Assembly (NCBI GenBank): GCA_937967665.1
Contig: CALBSZ010000517.1
Coordinates: 1-15,425, forward strand
Reading direction: 5' to 3'
Length of the DNA stretch: 15,425 nt
Origin: an uncultured Planctomycetaceae bacterium
GTDB taxonomy: Bacteria; Planctomycetota; Planctomycetia; Pirellulales; Pirellulaceae
Shown here piece by piece: positions 7,757 through 15,344 of this stretch. Each line of letters opens with the position of its first letter. The first letter of the stretch is position 1. The notes under the pieces were generated by a model. The model did not search any database. It worked only from the letters and a program-made list of their open reading frames with translations, and was not told where the DNA came from. A program made the position numbers and the translations under genes.

Positions 7757-7797
7757 AGAGAATTGGTCTATCGTTCGCGAAATCAGCTTGACCCATC

Positions 7798-7817
7798 CGG
7801 GCCCCTAAGCCGGCCCG
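7798..7817 (-). other. GC-rich hairpin between the two PFOR genes
   Basis: The inverted repeat CGGGCC-CCTAAGCC-GGCCCG has perfect 6-base arms. It starts five bases after the stop of the alpha-gamma gene. There is no following T run, so it is not a typical intrinsic terminator. It could stabilise the upstream mRNA end or set the subunit ratio, which is inference. Confidence 0.4.
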
Positions 7818-7822
7818 CGCGT

Positions 7823-9823
7823 TTATGATTGAATCATCGACTGCGGTACTTCCTTCAATTCGCTGTATCCGCGCCGCACACAGGTGACATTGTCTTGCAC
7901 CACGCGTTCGCCGCGCTTACCGAAATACTTCCGTAATGCCGATTCAACACCTTCCATCACCTGATCATCCGAAATGCCGCTGTTCTTGGCGTACGGCGTC
8001 AGCTTCAGGAAGGCGCCGAGCGTGACGATACCCTGCATCCGCATCTGCAAGTCCGCGACCGAGGCGACTTCGCGGGCGATCTGAACCGTGTCGCAGAAAT
8101 AGATGCGGATGTTCTTCTTTCGAATGTACGCCTTGTGACGATCCGGAATGCGGATCCACACGTCGTGCGGGTCTTCGTAGTGCGACTGCATGAAAATGGC
8201 GCCGCCATCCACCACACCCTTCAGCGGGTTTGCCAGAATGGCATTGACGTCATTCAAAATAACCAGGTCGACGAACTCCAGTTCGCTATGCGTATAGATG
8301 TGCTCGTCGGCGATCGTCAGGTAATAGGTGGTGGGCAGGCCCTTCTTTTCCGACCCGTATTTCGGGTACGCCTGCACGTCCTTGCCAAACACCTCGCCGG
8401 CGATTGTGGCGATGACTTTGTTCGTGGTCACCGATCCGAAACCGCCGACCGAATGACCACGCATCGAAAAGCCACCCGATGGCCGGAGGTCGGGATCTTC
8501 ACTCCGCTTCAAAGCCAAGGCATGGTCGACGCCCACGCAGAAAAAGTCCTGCCCGTCGTCGACCATGTTGTCGAACGCGGCAATAATGTCCGCGGGACGC
8601 ACGTCACGACTCCCCAATCCGGCCGCGCCATGATAGATCTTGGGAATGCGATGGATCGGCTCGTGCCCCATCTGTCCCGTCATCGCGTCGCAAAACGCGG
8701 CCTTGATTTCGCGCGTCAAGTGGTTGCCCGTTGTTGAAAGCGGGTCGTCCATCCGCTCAAAAATGCAAACCGCCTTGGCGTCCTTCAGTACGCTCACGAT
8801 TTGATGCATGGGGAAGGGTCGGAAGCAATAGATCGTGACGCAACCTGCCTTGAGTCCCTTCTTCTCGCGCAAATAGTCAACGGTCACCTGAGCCGTCTCC
8901 ATATAGCCGCCAATGCCGATGATGATGAAGTCGGCGTCTTCGCAGCGATAGGGCATAACGAAATCGTAACGCCGCCCCGTTTTCTTGGCGAACTCGTCAA
9001 AGGCGTCTTCCAATGCCGGCGCCACACGATCGTAATACCAGCGCTGCGACATCTTGCCCTTCATGTACGCATCCTGATTCTGACCGACGCCCGTCATCCT
9101 CGGATTGGCGGTGTCCATCAGGTTCATCAGCTTTTCCGACGGCGCGCCGATGAATTCCTTCATGAATTCCGGTTCCGGCAGCCGTACGGTTTCGACCGTG
9201 TGCGTGGTGAGGAACCCGTCTTGCACGTTCAGGAACGGTGTTTGCGACGCCTCCGCCGCGCGGCGCGAAATCAAACACAGGTCCCCCGCCTCCTGCGCGT
9301 TGCGGGCGAACAAAACGCCCCAACCGCAATCGGCCACCGACATCACGTCGTCGTGACCGGCATGCACATTCAGCGAATGACTGGTTAACGCACGCGAACC
9401 AATGTTGAAGACGACGGGCAGACGCTTGCCGGCGATCGTGTACAACACTTCCTTCATCAACACCAGGCCCTGCCCCGAAGTGAAGTTGGTCACGCGTCCA
9501 CCCGCTAACGCATAGCCTTCACAAAACGACGCACTACTGTGCTCGCTTTCCGGCTCCATGAAAATCAGCTTGTCACCCCACAGGTTCGTGTTGCCGTTGT
9601 TCACCGCCGCGTTGAAGCCGGAACCCATCGTCGTGGAACTCGTGATCGGATATGCGCCCGTGCCCTGACAGATGGCCGTTTCCACATGGACCACCGCCGC
9701 AGCGCCGTCGCACGTGACCGGAATGCCCGGATACTGGAACTTCGACTCTTGCTGCCGTGGAACGGCTACAGGCGGAATGTCTTGGGATTTGTCAGCGGGA
9801 GATTCAACGAATGCTTGACTCAT
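7823..9823 (-). CDS. Pyruvate:ferredoxin oxidoreductase, alpha-gamma subunit
   Basis: This is the first half of a split NifJ-type enzyme (666 residues from ATG 9823). Residues 30-430 are the alpha part: CQGTGAYPITSSTTMG (52-67), EPESEHSSASFCEGYALAGGR, and GSRALTSHSLNVHAGHDDVM (142-161), whose arginine at 144 corresponds to the conserved substrate-side arginine region of NifJ, followed by FLNVQDGFLTTH. The gamma part runs from about 440 to 620, beginning around GGFSMRGHSVGGFGSVTTNKV. Together with the next gene it would convert pyruvate and CoA to acetyl-CoA and CO2 while reducing ferredoxin. The GTG at 9835 would add four residues, but AAGGTGA eight bases before ATG 9823 supports the shorter form. 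NifJ is usually one chain of about 1,170-1,200 residues; here it is divided between the gamma and ferredoxin domains. An operator-like dyad lies 40 bases upstream. Confidence 0.93.
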   Translation of the reverse strand: MSQAFVESPADKSQDIPPVAVPRQQESKFQYPGIPVTCDGAAAVVHVETAICQGTGAYPITSSTTMGSGFNAAVNNGNTNLWGDKLIFMEPESEHSSASFCEGYALAGGRVTNFTSGQGLVLMKEVLYTIAGKRLPVVFNIGSRALTSHSLNVHAGHDDVMSVADCGWGVLFARNAQEAGDLCLISRRAAEASQTPFLNVQDGFLTTHTVETVRLPEPEFMKEFIGAPSEKLMNLMDTANPRMTGVGQNQDAYMKGKMSQRWYYDRVAPALEDAFDEFAKKTGRRYDFVMPYRCEDADFIIIGIGGYMETAQVTVDYLREKKGLKAGCVTIYCFRPFPMHQIVSVLKDAKAVCIFERMDDPLSTTGNHLTREIKAAFCDAMTGQMGHEPIHRIPKIYHGAAGLGSRDVRPADIIAAFDNMVDDGQDFFCVGVDHALALKRSEDPDLRPSGGFSMRGHSVGGFGSVTTNKVIATIAGEVFGKDVQAYPKYGSEKKGLPTTYYLTIADEHIYTHSELEFVDLVILNDVNAILANPLKGVVDGGAIFMQSHYEDPHDVWIRIPDRHKAYIRKKNIRIYFCDTVQIAREVASVADLQMRMQGIVTLGAFLKLTPYAKNSGISDDQVMEGVESALRKYFGKRGERVVQDNVTCVRRGYSELKEVPQSMIQS

Positions 9824-9831
9824 GGGCCTTG

Positions 9832-9838
9832 TCACCTT
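9832..9838 (-). promoter_or_regulatory. Ribosome binding site of the PFOR alpha-gamma gene
   Basis: AAGGTGA on the minus strand lies eight bases before ATG 9823. It overlaps the competing GTG at 9835, which therefore has no usable site of its own. This decides the start. Confidence 0.6.
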
Positions 9839-9862
9839 CCCAGTAAGGATTGTTCAGTTCAG

Positions 9863-9879
9863 CTGTTCCGTGCGAACAG
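9863..9879. promoter_or_regulatory. Operator-like dyad CTGTTC-N5-GAACAG upstream of the PFOR operon
   Basis: Perfect 6-base arms are separated by CGTGC, in the 5' region of the oxidoreductase operon 40 bases before its start codon. The size fits a dimeric HTH repressor site. It is not a LexA box: the CTGT/ACAG spacing is nine, not eight, and the GAAC/GTTC order is reversed relative to the Gram-positive box. No convincing -10/-35 pair was found next to it. Function is inferred. Confidence 0.35.
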
Positions 9880-10146
9880 AGACGAGATCGCCATCCATCG
9901 ACTCCGAGGTTGCGACTGCCAGGACCCCGCGCACGCCGGGCCAGAAATCGCCCTAACTTGAGTCGGATGAGTTACTAATAAAATATCCATATGCCAAACC
10001 GGTTGCAAACCTCAGAAATTCCAGTTCGGCTCGCACTTCCTCGCCCGGAAAGCAGTCAGGATGACGTAAAGTGCTTCGTTTCAATGCTTTCCGATCTCCC
10101 TGTCCGAAGGGCAGGTGCGGCAGAAAGTATTCCATCGGTATCTTGT

Positions 10147-10183
10147 CAGGTTTGCCTATTCTTTCCAAACCTGCCGGTTTTTT
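10147..10183 (+). terminator. Hairpin followed by a T run in the leader of the LpoB-like gene
   Basis: CAGGTTTG (10147-10154) and CAAACCTG (10166-10173) are perfect 8-base inverted repeats with an 11-base loop. Four bases (CCGG) separate them from six Ts (10178-10183). On the plus strand this resembles an intrinsic terminator, but no plus-strand gene ends upstream, so a leader attenuator or a block on read-through are the likelier roles. The CCGG gap weakens the terminator reading. Confidence 0.35.
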
Positions 10184-10343
10184 GCTGGTTTGCCTGGTGA
10201 ACCTTGAGGCGCTGGATTCGATTCCAGTTTCCATAACCGCACAACCGACTCTTACAAATAGTGCCATACCGACAGCTCGTCGTCGTGGCCCCCATCGACC
10301 CATCGTAACGCCCTATCCTCTTCTTCGAGAATCAAGCACTGCC

Positions 10344-11048
10344 ATGCGCCGACGAACGTTCATTGCATATTCAGGTGGTTTATTCAGTCTTCTTGTGGGG
10401 TGCCGGAACCACCAATACGCGCATGTGCTCCATGATGATCAGGCAGATATGGTCGGCAGCCACAGTGCCGGCGCGGAAACTTTCAATCCGCTGATTGACC
10501 AGGCTGTGGGGAATCTGCTGGGCCGATGCCAGCTTCCGCAATCGCAGCCGATCGAGAATTACAACGTGGCCTATGCGGCACAGCCGGCCGCCGCGGGGAA
10601 TCGCATCTGTTTCGTCGGCGTGGAAAACAAGAGCATCGAGGAACTGGGCGACTTCAAGGACCAGATCTATCAGCAGATCGACACGCAAGTGAATCGCTGG
10701 GATCAGTATGTCATGATCAACAAACGGTTCGTGGACGCCGGACTCCGCGAGACACGTTTGCGGCCGGATTCGCTGTTCGTACCTAACAACATGCAGTTGT
10801 TTTCGGCGGCCATGGCCCAGATGGGACAGCCTTTGGACTACTTGCTGTACGCCACGATCACCTCCGGTACAACGGAGAACAATGCGAGCTACCAGCGTGA
10901 CTACCTGCTGACGCTTGAACTGGTCAACATTCATACGGGTCGCTACGACAAGGAAGACGCCAAGATTCGCAAGGGCTATCATAAGTCCCGCGTGGGGATG
11001 TGGCGTAAGTACAATCCGTTCAAGATGCCGGGCACGACGGGAATCTGA
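10344..11048 (+). CDS. LpoB-like outer-membrane lipoprotein
   Basis: This is a 234-residue lipoprotein. MRRRTFIAYSGGLFSLLVGC is a basic, hydrophobic signal ending in the lipobox LVGC, so C20 should be lipidated. The frame is open upstream to 10071 but lacks sensible protein there, and the signal peptide fixes the start at 10344. The mature domain follows the LpoB pattern: NRICFVGVENKSIEEL (first strand of the fold), QIYQQIDTQVNRWDQYVMINKR, DYLLYATITSGT, then YLLTLELVNIHTGRYDKEDAKIRKGY, matching 'tLeLvdieTG...w.e..eIrK'. In E. coli LpoB activates the peptidoglycan synthase PBP1B through the periplasm. The protein has an extra basic tail (SRVGMWRKYNPFKMPG). It sits 26 bases before a COG3014-type lipoprotein, the same pairing seen in gammaproteobacteria, which supports the call. 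Whether its partner here is a PBP is unknown. Confidence 0.78.
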   Translation: MRRRTFIAYSGGLFSLLVGCRNHQYAHVLHDDQADMVGSHSAGAETFNPLIDQAVGNLLGRCQLPQSQPIENYNVAYAAQPAAAGNRICFVGVENKSIEELGDFKDQIYQQIDTQVNRWDQYVMINKRFVDAGLRETRLRPDSLFVPNNMQLFSAAMAQMGQPLDYLLYATITSGTTENNASYQRDYLLTLELVNIHTGRYDKEDAKIRKGYHKSRVGMWRKYNPFKMPGTTGI

Positions 11049-11074
11049 CCCGCCGGTCTGAATCCGATTGCACC

Positions 11075-12466
11075 ATGACCGTGAAACGCGACGCGCCGCA
11101 ACTCCCCGTTGAACGTCAAGGCCGCGTTGGTACTAATGATCCTTCGACTACGTTCGCCCTCGGCAGTCTGCTCGCCTCTTGCCTGATTCTTCTGGTAGCC
11201 GGCTGCGCGACTCATACGGATCGAGTTCGCGAGGCGCGGCAGGCCTTCTTTCAAGGCGACCTCGAAGCGGCGGTCACTCGACTGCGAACGGAAATCGAGC
11301 GGGACGGAGATGATCGGAACGCGCTGGAACTGGACCTGGCCGTTGCCGAGCTGTTTTCCGGAGAATCGGCAAGTGCGGAGCGGCGTTTCCGGGACGTGCG
11401 CGACCGCCTGGACTACCTCGAACAAAAGGACGTGCGCGAGGGGATCGCGTCCTGTTTGACGGACGACACCCGGCTTCCCTATACGGGAGAAGACTACGAA
11501 AAGGTCATGATCCGCGCGATGCTGGCAGCGACGAACCTGCTGAACGGCGGCGGAGACGTTCGCGCCTATTGCCTGCAAGTGAATGAGAAACAGAACGAAA
11601 TCCTGCAACGGCAGAACTCCGCTACTACCGCTCCGATCGCACTCTCGCGCGTGGCGTTCGGCGCTTACCTGGACGGGATTGTCCGCGAGGCGTCTCACGC
11701 CAATCAGGACGACGTTCACCAGAGTTTCACCAAAGTGGCCAGCTGGCAGCCAAACTATCCGTACCTGCAGGCGGATCTGATGCGCGCGCGGTTGGGAACG
11801 CATTCCGCGCCCGGGCACGGCGCGTTACACGTGATTGCCTTTGTCGGACAGGGACCGCGGAAGGAAGAAGCCGTGGCGGTGCCCACCAGCCAGATGCTGT
11901 TGATGGCCGATCAGATGATCAGCGCCTTCAGCGACCACGCCGTGCCTCCAACCATCGCACCGGTCAAGGTGCCGAAACTGGTTCCCGGCTATTCCGGGGC
12001 GCATGGCGTCCGCGTCGCTGTAAACGGACAGGCGGCGGGAATCACGGCCACCATCACCGACGTCAGTCAGATTGCCCTCGATCAATTCGACGCCCAATTC
12101 CCGCACATCGTGGCTCGATCGGTCGCACGCCGCGTGGTGAAGAAAGGGACCATCTACGCGGCCAAGGATGCGTTGGCCGTCAGCAATGACTGGAGCAGTC
12201 TGCTGCTGGACGCAGCCGGCGTGGCCTGGGAAGCCGCCGAAACGGCCGATACGCGTTGCTGGTCGTTCCTGCCCGACAAGATTCAAGTATTGCGAATCGA
12301 GTTGCCTGTTGGGCAGCACCGTGTTTCCCTACAGCCCCAGTTCGGATTGCATCACTCGGCAATCACTGAATCGACTTCGGTAAATATTCGCGACGGTCAG
12401 AACAGCTACTGCATTGCCTACTTCCCCACGCAACGCATCGCGGGCAAAATACTCGTCGCCGAGTAA
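11075..12466 (+). CDS. COG3014-like lipoprotein with TPR-like N-terminal region
   Basis: This is a 463-residue lipoprotein. A 26-residue polar N-terminus precedes a hydrophobic stretch ending in the lipobox VAGC, with C44 as the lipidated residue. Residues 50-115 form TPR-like helices (AFFQGDLEAAVTRLRTEI, ALELDLAVAELFSGE). A GEDYEKVMIRAMLA segment and a Gln/Asn-rich helix (LQVNEKQNEILQRQ) follow. The C-terminal half has the pattern ADTRCWSFLPDKIQVLRIEL, which I associate with COG3014, a family of unknown function often encoded beside LpoB. The unusually long n-region could mean a later start, but no good alternative ATG is visible. It probably acts in the periplasm, anchored to a membrane, with the LpoB-like protein encoded 26 bases upstream. 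Confidence 0.75.
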   Translation: MTVKRDAPQLPVERQGRVGTNDPSTTFALGSLLASCLILLVAGCATHTDRVREARQAFFQGDLEAAVTRLRTEIERDGDDRNALELDLAVAELFSGESASAERRFRDVRDRLDYLEQKDVREGIASCLTDDTRLPYTGEDYEKVMIRAMLAATNLLNGGGDVRAYCLQVNEKQNEILQRQNSATTAPIALSRVAFGAYLDGIVREASHANQDDVHQSFTKVASWQPNYPYLQADLMRARLGTHSAPGHGALHVIAFVGQGPRKEEAVAVPTSQMLLMADQMISAFSDHAVPPTIAPVKVPKLVPGYSGAHGVRVAVNGQAAGITATITDVSQIALDQFDAQFPHIVARSVARRVVKKGTIYAAKDALAVSNDWSSLLLDAAGVAWEAAETADTRCWSFLPDKIQVLRIELPVGQHRVSLQPQFGLHHSAITESTSVNIRDGQNSYCIAYFPTQRIAGKILVAE

Positions 12467-12522
12467 CCCGTTCCCCTTCGCTCCCGCGTTTCCGATTCTT
12501 TTCATTTCTTCGTGCTCCTGCC

Positions 12523-13680
12523 ATGGCGTCACTGCTGCTGATTTCCGAGCGTTATTCGCCTGACGTGGGGGGCGTGGCCCGCAGTGCGCGAAGAACGGCT
12601 GAGCAGTTGGCCTACTGCGGTCATCAGGTGCATGTCCTGGCCTGGACCAAACTGCTGGCACCGGGGCAATTGGATTCGCGTCCGACGACCGACGGCGTTC
12701 ACGTCCATCGCCTGGGTCTGTTTTCAAACTGGGACTTTTCTCTGCAGCACACCATGAACGTCGTGGAGTGGATGCATCAGCAGCGCGGCTTTCACGCCGT
12801 CTGGGGGCACTACTTGTACCCGGCGGGATTCATGGCGGTCCTGTTCGGTACGACGCACGGCGTGCCGAGCATCGTGAGCGCACGCGGCAACGACGTCGAC
12901 CGCCTGATGTTTCCTCCCGGTGATTTCGCCCGGCTGCAATGGACCCTGCAGCGCTGCCAAGTGGTCACGGCCGTCTCGCGGGACCTGGCCAGCAAGATCC
13001 AGGTGCTCGTGGGAACCGAACGCCCGGTCCACGTCGTGCCCAATTCGGTAGACATCGAGCTGTTTTCTCCGGGCGACCCGGATGCGGAACTCCGCGCCAA
13101 ACTGGGCATTGCACCGCCCGAAAGCGTGCTCGGGTTTTGCGGCGAGTTGCGGCACAAGAAGGGTGCCCCGTTCCTGCTCTCCGCCTTGCATCACGTGCGC
13201 TTGCAACGTCCCGCCTGCCTGCTTCTCATCGGCGAAATCCGCGTGCGCGAGCAGTCGATGTTGACCGAGTATCTGGCCGAGCAACCGGAGGCCGGCCGCC
13301 GCGTGATTGTGACGGGAAATCTTGAAGACCCGGTTGACGTTGCCCGACATCTGCGACTTTGCGATGTCGTCCTGCATCCGTCGGTCTGGGACGGCATGCC
13401 GAACGCGGTCTTGGAAGCGATGTCGTGCGGCCGCCTGGTCATCGGCAGCGACGCCGGCGGGATTCCCGAAGTCGTCACGCACGGCGAAAACGGCTTTCTG
13501 ATTCCCCGAGCGCAACTGCATCGCCTGGGTGAAGGAATTCTGGAAGTACTCGACCTGCCCGCGGCCGAGCGTGATCGGGTCTCTGCGGCTGCCAGGCAGC
13601 GGATCGCAACCGACTTTCATGCCGAGGCAGAACGCGAACAGTTGCGCCGGGTGATGGACGAACTGCTCCGCATGCCTTAG
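12523..13680 (+). CDS. GT4-family glycosyltransferase
   Basis: This 385-residue protein has a GT-B fold of the GT4 type. The N-terminal domain begins LLLISERYSPDVGGVAR with the acceptor-side glycine loop (GGVAR, 16-20) and has a 'VSARGNDVDRL' segment. The C-terminal nucleotide-sugar domain starts at VVPNSVDIELFSPG and has FCGELRHKKG (205-214) for phosphate binding, and SVWDGMPNAVLEAMSCGRLVIGSDAGGIPEVV. In that last segment the family EX7E motif reads D290-X7-E298. It transfers a sugar from an activated donor to an unknown acceptor at the cytoplasmic face. It has no signal peptide. No Shine-Dalgarno sequence precedes ATG 12523. It lies 56 bases after the COG3014-like gene and 72 before the lyase gene, and may be co-transcribed with either. 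Confidence 0.9.
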   Translation: MASLLLISERYSPDVGGVARSARRTAEQLAYCGHQVHVLAWTKLLAPGQLDSRPTTDGVHVHRLGLFSNWDFSLQHTMNVVEWMHQQRGFHAVWGHYLYPAGFMAVLFGTTHGVPSIVSARGNDVDRLMFPPGDFARLQWTLQRCQVVTAVSRDLASKIQVLVGTERPVHVVPNSVDIELFSPGDPDAELRAKLGIAPPESVLGFCGELRHKKGAPFLLSALHHVRLQRPACLLLIGEIRVREQSMLTEYLAEQPEAGRRVIVTGNLEDPVDVARHLRLCDVVLHPSVWDGMPNAVLEAMSCGRLVIGSDAGGIPEVVTHGENGFLIPRAQLHRLGEGILEVLDLPAAERDRVSAAARQRIATDFHAEAEREQLRRVMDELLRMP

Positions 13681-13752
13681 AGTCACGGCAAGATCCATGT
13701 TTCCTTTTGCTGCGATCTCGTGCTGCATGCCAGTCCGCAGGGAACCAACCTC

Positions 13753-15201
13753 ATGAACTTACGAAGTTGTCCGAGTGTTCTCCTCATCGCGATGGTCCTG
13801 TCCTGCATGATGGACGGTCCCGAGTGCAAAGGTGACTTGCGCGGCGAGGCGCTGCTGGCGGCCAGGAAAGCAACGACGTTCTACCACACGGAGGTTGCCT
13901 ATAAGGGTGGTTACCTCTGGCGCTACAGCGCCGACTTGTCGCTTCGCGAAGGAGAGGGAAAGCAAACCAAGACGACGGTCTGGATCCAGCCGCCCGGCAC
14001 TCCGGCGATGGGCGAAGCCTACACGCGGTTGTACATGGCAACCGGGGATGCCTTGTTCTTGGAGGCGGCCAAGGCAACGGCCGACACGCTGCGACTCGGC
14101 CAATTGCGTTCCGGTGGCTGGAACAATGGCATCGATTTCGCTCCCGACCAGCGGGTTCGCTATGCCTATCGCGTCGAACCGCTGCGGCGCAAGGCACGGG
14201 ACGTCTCGAGCCTGGATGACGACAAGACCCAGTCTTGCCTGCGTTTTCTCATCCAGCTTGATCGGGCCACGAAGTTTCGTGATCCCGCCGTTCACGAGAT
14301 GGTTACGTACGCCTTGGACGCACTGCTCCGCGCGCAGTATCCCAACGGCGCGTTTCCTCAGGTGTGGGACGCCACACCGCGGGAAGGAACGTTTCCCGCG
14401 CTGCCTGCCAGCTATCCCGATTCCTACTCGCGCAGCTATCGCGGCCACCAGCAATACTGGTATCGCTATACGCTAAACGACAACCTGATGCCGGACGTCA
14501 TGTCGGTGCTGTTCCTGGCCGAGGATGTTTACGGCGATCCTCGCTACCGCGCCGCTGCCGAGAAGGCCGCGCGGTTCCTGCTGCTCGCGCAGCTGCCCGA
14601 ACCGCAGCCCGCCTGGGCTCAGCAGTACGATTTCGAAATGCAACCGATCTGGGCGCGGAAGTTTGAACCACCCGCGGTGAGCGGCGGCGAGTCGCAAGGG
14701 ATCCTGCGGTTGCTGATGGAATACTATCGCCGTACCGGCAACCGTCAGTATTTGAAACCGATTCCGCCGGCCCTAACATACCTTCAGCGATCGCTTTTAC
14801 CGGACGGTCAACTGGCTCGCTTCTACGAACTCCAGACAAACCGGCCGCTCTATTTCGATCGCGAATACGTGTTGACCTACGACGATGCGAATACGCCCAC
14901 CCACTACGGCTTCAAAGTTAGCAGCAAGCTCCGCGGCATTGCGGACGAGTACCAGGAGCTCATTGCGACACCGGCCGACGAGTTGAAACCGACGTGGAAT
15001 CGCTGGCGAACGGTGCGCGATCGTGAGATTCAGCGGATTATCGACACGCTTGACCCTCGTGGCGGTTGGGTTTCCGACGACGAGTTGCGTTTCCAGCCCT
15101 ACCAGGGTCCTATCCTGAACATGCAGGATGCTGTCAAGAACCTGAACGCGCTGGCCGACTTTCTACAATCGCAACGCGATGGCAATGACTCATCCAATTA
15201 G
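13753..15201 (+). CDS. Secreted PL10-like pectate lyase family protein
   Basis: This protein has 482 residues from ATG 13753, which starts a signal peptide (MNLRSCPSVLLIAMVLSC) and is preceded by AGGGAA eight bases upstream. The ATG at 13720 has no such site and would spoil the signal. The mature part is an alpha-barrel-type enzyme with PL10 pectate lyase landmarks: LDDDKTQSCLRFL (about 154-166), YPNGAFPQVWD, YRYTLNDNLMPDVMSVLF (about 238-255) and WARKFEPPAVSGGESQGILRLLM (about 300-322). PL10 enzymes cleave polygalacturonate by beta-elimination with calcium. Substrate here is unproven, and planctomycetes have many related lyases of unknown specificity. The cysteine after VLS is not a standard lipobox, so export with cleavage is more likely than lipidation. 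The TAG stop is the first three bases of the downstream repeat. Confidence 0.8.
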   Translation: MNLRSCPSVLLIAMVLSCMMDGPECKGDLRGEALLAARKATTFYHTEVAYKGGYLWRYSADLSLREGEGKQTKTTVWIQPPGTPAMGEAYTRLYMATGDALFLEAAKATADTLRLGQLRSGGWNNGIDFAPDQRVRYAYRVEPLRRKARDVSSLDDDKTQSCLRFLIQLDRATKFRDPAVHEMVTYALDALLRAQYPNGAFPQVWDATPREGTFPALPASYPDSYSRSYRGHQQYWYRYTLNDNLMPDVMSVLFLAEDVYGDPRYRAAAEKAARFLLLAQLPEPQPAWAQQYDFEMQPIWARKFEPPAVSGGESQGILRLLMEYYRRTGNRQYLKPIPPALTYLQRSLLPDGQLARFYELQTNRPLYFDREYVLTYDDANTPTHYGFKVSSKLRGIADEYQELIATPADELKPTWNRWRTVRDREIQRIIDTLDPRGGWVSDDELRFQPYQGPILNMQDAVKNLNALADFLQSQRDGNDSSN

Positions 15202-15279
15202 ACCTCACTGGGTTTCGGGCAGACGAAACCGGGGAAGGGTGGCTGTGGTGGAGCGAAGCGACCCCACAGAACCTTGGAT
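15199..15279. repeat. Direct repeat, copy 1
   Basis: The 81 bases here are identical to 15345-15425, giving a period of 146 bases. The first three bases (TAG) are the stop codon of the lyase gene. The flanks differ on the left (CATCCAAT before copy 1, CAAAGCC before copy 2), so the left boundary is real to within a base or so. Confidence 0.95.
15211..15230. repeat. Hairpin GGTTTCG-GGCAGA-CGAAACC within the repeat unit
   Basis: A perfect 7-base stem with a 6-base loop lies 9 bases after the lyase stop. The same hairpin recurs in copy 2. There is no T run, so termination is possible but not typical. Confidence 0.6.
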
Positions 15280-15313
15280 TCCGGGGGCTCGCTTCACTCG
15301 ACCCCGGCCACCC
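15237..15313. repeat. Palindromic REP/BIME-like element made of two inverted hairpin arms
   Basis: Arm A (15237-15269) and arm B (15281-15313, read on the minus strand) are each 33 bases, both start GGGTGGC, and agree at 26 of 33 positions. An 11-base spacer separates them. Each arm can fold on itself: a GC-rich stem, a tandem G-A/A-G mismatch, a short inner stem and a GAA loop. Arm A contains GCGAAGC, known as an exceptionally stable DNA mini-hairpin. The layout of a short foot (containing GTGG) plus a hairpin, present as an inverted pair, resembles REP/BIME elements. No transposase is in the window. Confidence 0.8.
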
Positions 15314-15344
15314 ATGACAACAACGCGACATTTAGAACAAAGCC

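Larger units (their letters stand above)
9824..10343. other. Divergent intergenic region, 520 bases, no convincing gene
   Basis: This region separates the minus-strand oxidoreductase operon from the plus-strand lipoprotein pair and must hold promoters for both. It is more AT-rich than its surroundings near 9975-9990 (AATAAAATAT), where TAAAAT at 9979-9984 could be a plus-strand -10, but its only -35 candidate, TTGAGT at 9958-9963, is 15 bases away. It contains the 9863-9879 dyad, an imperfect hairpin CCTGTCC-GAA-GGGCAGG (10099-10115, one G-T pair), the 10147-10183 hairpin with T run, and a quasi-palindrome CTGGA-N6-TCCAG (10212-10227). Short ORFs on both strands lack ribosome binding sites and gene-like codon use. 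Confidence 0.55.

Noticed and set aside
9863..9879. LexA (SOS) box reading of the dyad.
   Set aside because: The spacing between CTGT and ACAG is nine bases instead of eight, and the arrangement is inverted relative to the GAAC/GTTC box.
9953..10135. Minus-strand 60-residue ORF (ATG at 10135) ahead of the PFOR operon.
   Set aside because: It has no ribosome binding site, third-position GC is lower than in the real genes, and it contains the hairpin at 10099-10115. Conservation in relatives would reverse this.
9991..10200. Plus-strand 69-residue ORF before the LpoB-like gene.
   Set aside because: It runs through both hairpins, has no ribosome binding site, and its residue composition does not look like a folded protein.
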